The translations under genes were made by a program, and so were the position numbers. Source: Nakamurella leprariae (GTDB lineage Bacteria > Actinomycetota > Actinomycetes > Mycobacteriales > Nakamurellaceae). Taken from it: DNA of 64,000 nt. This document shows, piece after piece, positions 63,336 to 64,000 of this stretch (position 1 is the stretch's first letter; every line of letters starts with the position of its first letter). The stretch is taken from positions 1-64,000 of the forward strand of contig NZ_JAERWK010000010.1 in the NCBI RefSeq assembly GCF_016918035.1. The letters are read 5' to 3'. The notes below the pieces were generated by a model. It searched no databases and was not told where the DNA came from. It saw only the letters and a program-made list of their open reading frames with translations.

Positions 63336-64000
<665 letters not shown>

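Overview
The window is about 71–72% GC by eye and packed with short-spaced or overlapping genes. The gene content is clearly actinobacterial: a ClpP1/ClpP2 pair with ClpX and trigger factor, group II truncated haemoglobin, a mycothiol-type DsbA nitroreductase relative, a CtaJ-like small subunit, the giant NAD-glutamate dehydrogenase, and a CopD–CtaG fusion. Much of 11.2–37.2 kb follows the order I remember from Mycobacterium tuberculosis Rv2457c–Rv2478c (clpX, clpP2, clpP1, tig, rpiB, dsbA-like, pepN, DUF5130, HNH, glbO, Rv2474c, thioesterase, gdh, ettA, ssb-like). The genus cannot be proved here; a Nakamurella/Frankia-type soil actinobacterium would fit. The left edge is a G/C homopolymer run that truncates an E2 gene, so it is probably a contig end. 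The right edge truncates cysM.

Layout. 0–7.6 kb: 2-oxoacid dehydrogenase E2 end, a TIGR01777 epimerase-like protein, a GH15 glucoamylase/trehalase, and a minus-strand cascade recO–uppS–permease–TIGR03943 coupled by 4-bp overlaps. 7.7–11.2 kb: GNAT, FdhD, a luciferase-like monooxygenase and a repeat-containing lipoprotein. 11.2–20.3 kb: clpX, clpP2, clpP1, tig, two tRNAs, a pyrophosphate-type phosphofructokinase, rpiB, a universal stress protein and a DsbA-like protein. 20.6–28.2 kb: pepN, DUF5130/CtaJ, an MFS exporter, a 1.3-kb atypical tract that encodes a 40-residue tandem-repeat peptide, HNH and GlbO. 28.3–40.2 kb: a coupled gdh–thioesterase–Rv2474c-like unit, ettA, an SSB paralogue, CopD–CtaG and a sigma factor.

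40.35–46.48 kb is a 6.05-kb integrated element inside the 3' end of a tRNA-Arg(TCT) gene, bounded by a 38-bp direct repeat. It carries a tyrosine integrase, an excisionase-like HTH protein, four overlapping small genes (one with a zinc-binding motif, two resembling winged helices), a dense array of about twenty small hairpins without a convincing gene, an Ala-rich coiled-coil protein, and two small minus-strand genes. It has no conjugation or capsid genes, so it looks like a phage-satellite-like or mini-integrative element.

46.5–64 kb: a glycine-rich anchored protein, HerA-like ATPase, oligoribonuclease, tRNA-Lys/His, a GH16-like protein, DUF2252, DUF2945, a DUF1206 gene with an apparent 1-nt frameshift, PPK2, a PLA2-fold protein, L,D-transpeptidase, DUF3618, a peroxiredoxin, a short-variable-arm tRNA with a Leu(TAG) anticodon, a Pro-rich membrane protein, and the rdgB–rph–murI–rhomboid–cysM block.

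The two observations most likely to be new are the GTRVGF-repeat peptide gene at 26.3 kb, next to an exporter in what looks like an insertion, and the tandem hairpin array in the tRNA-Arg element. Database comparisons and Rv numbers are from memory; no search was run.
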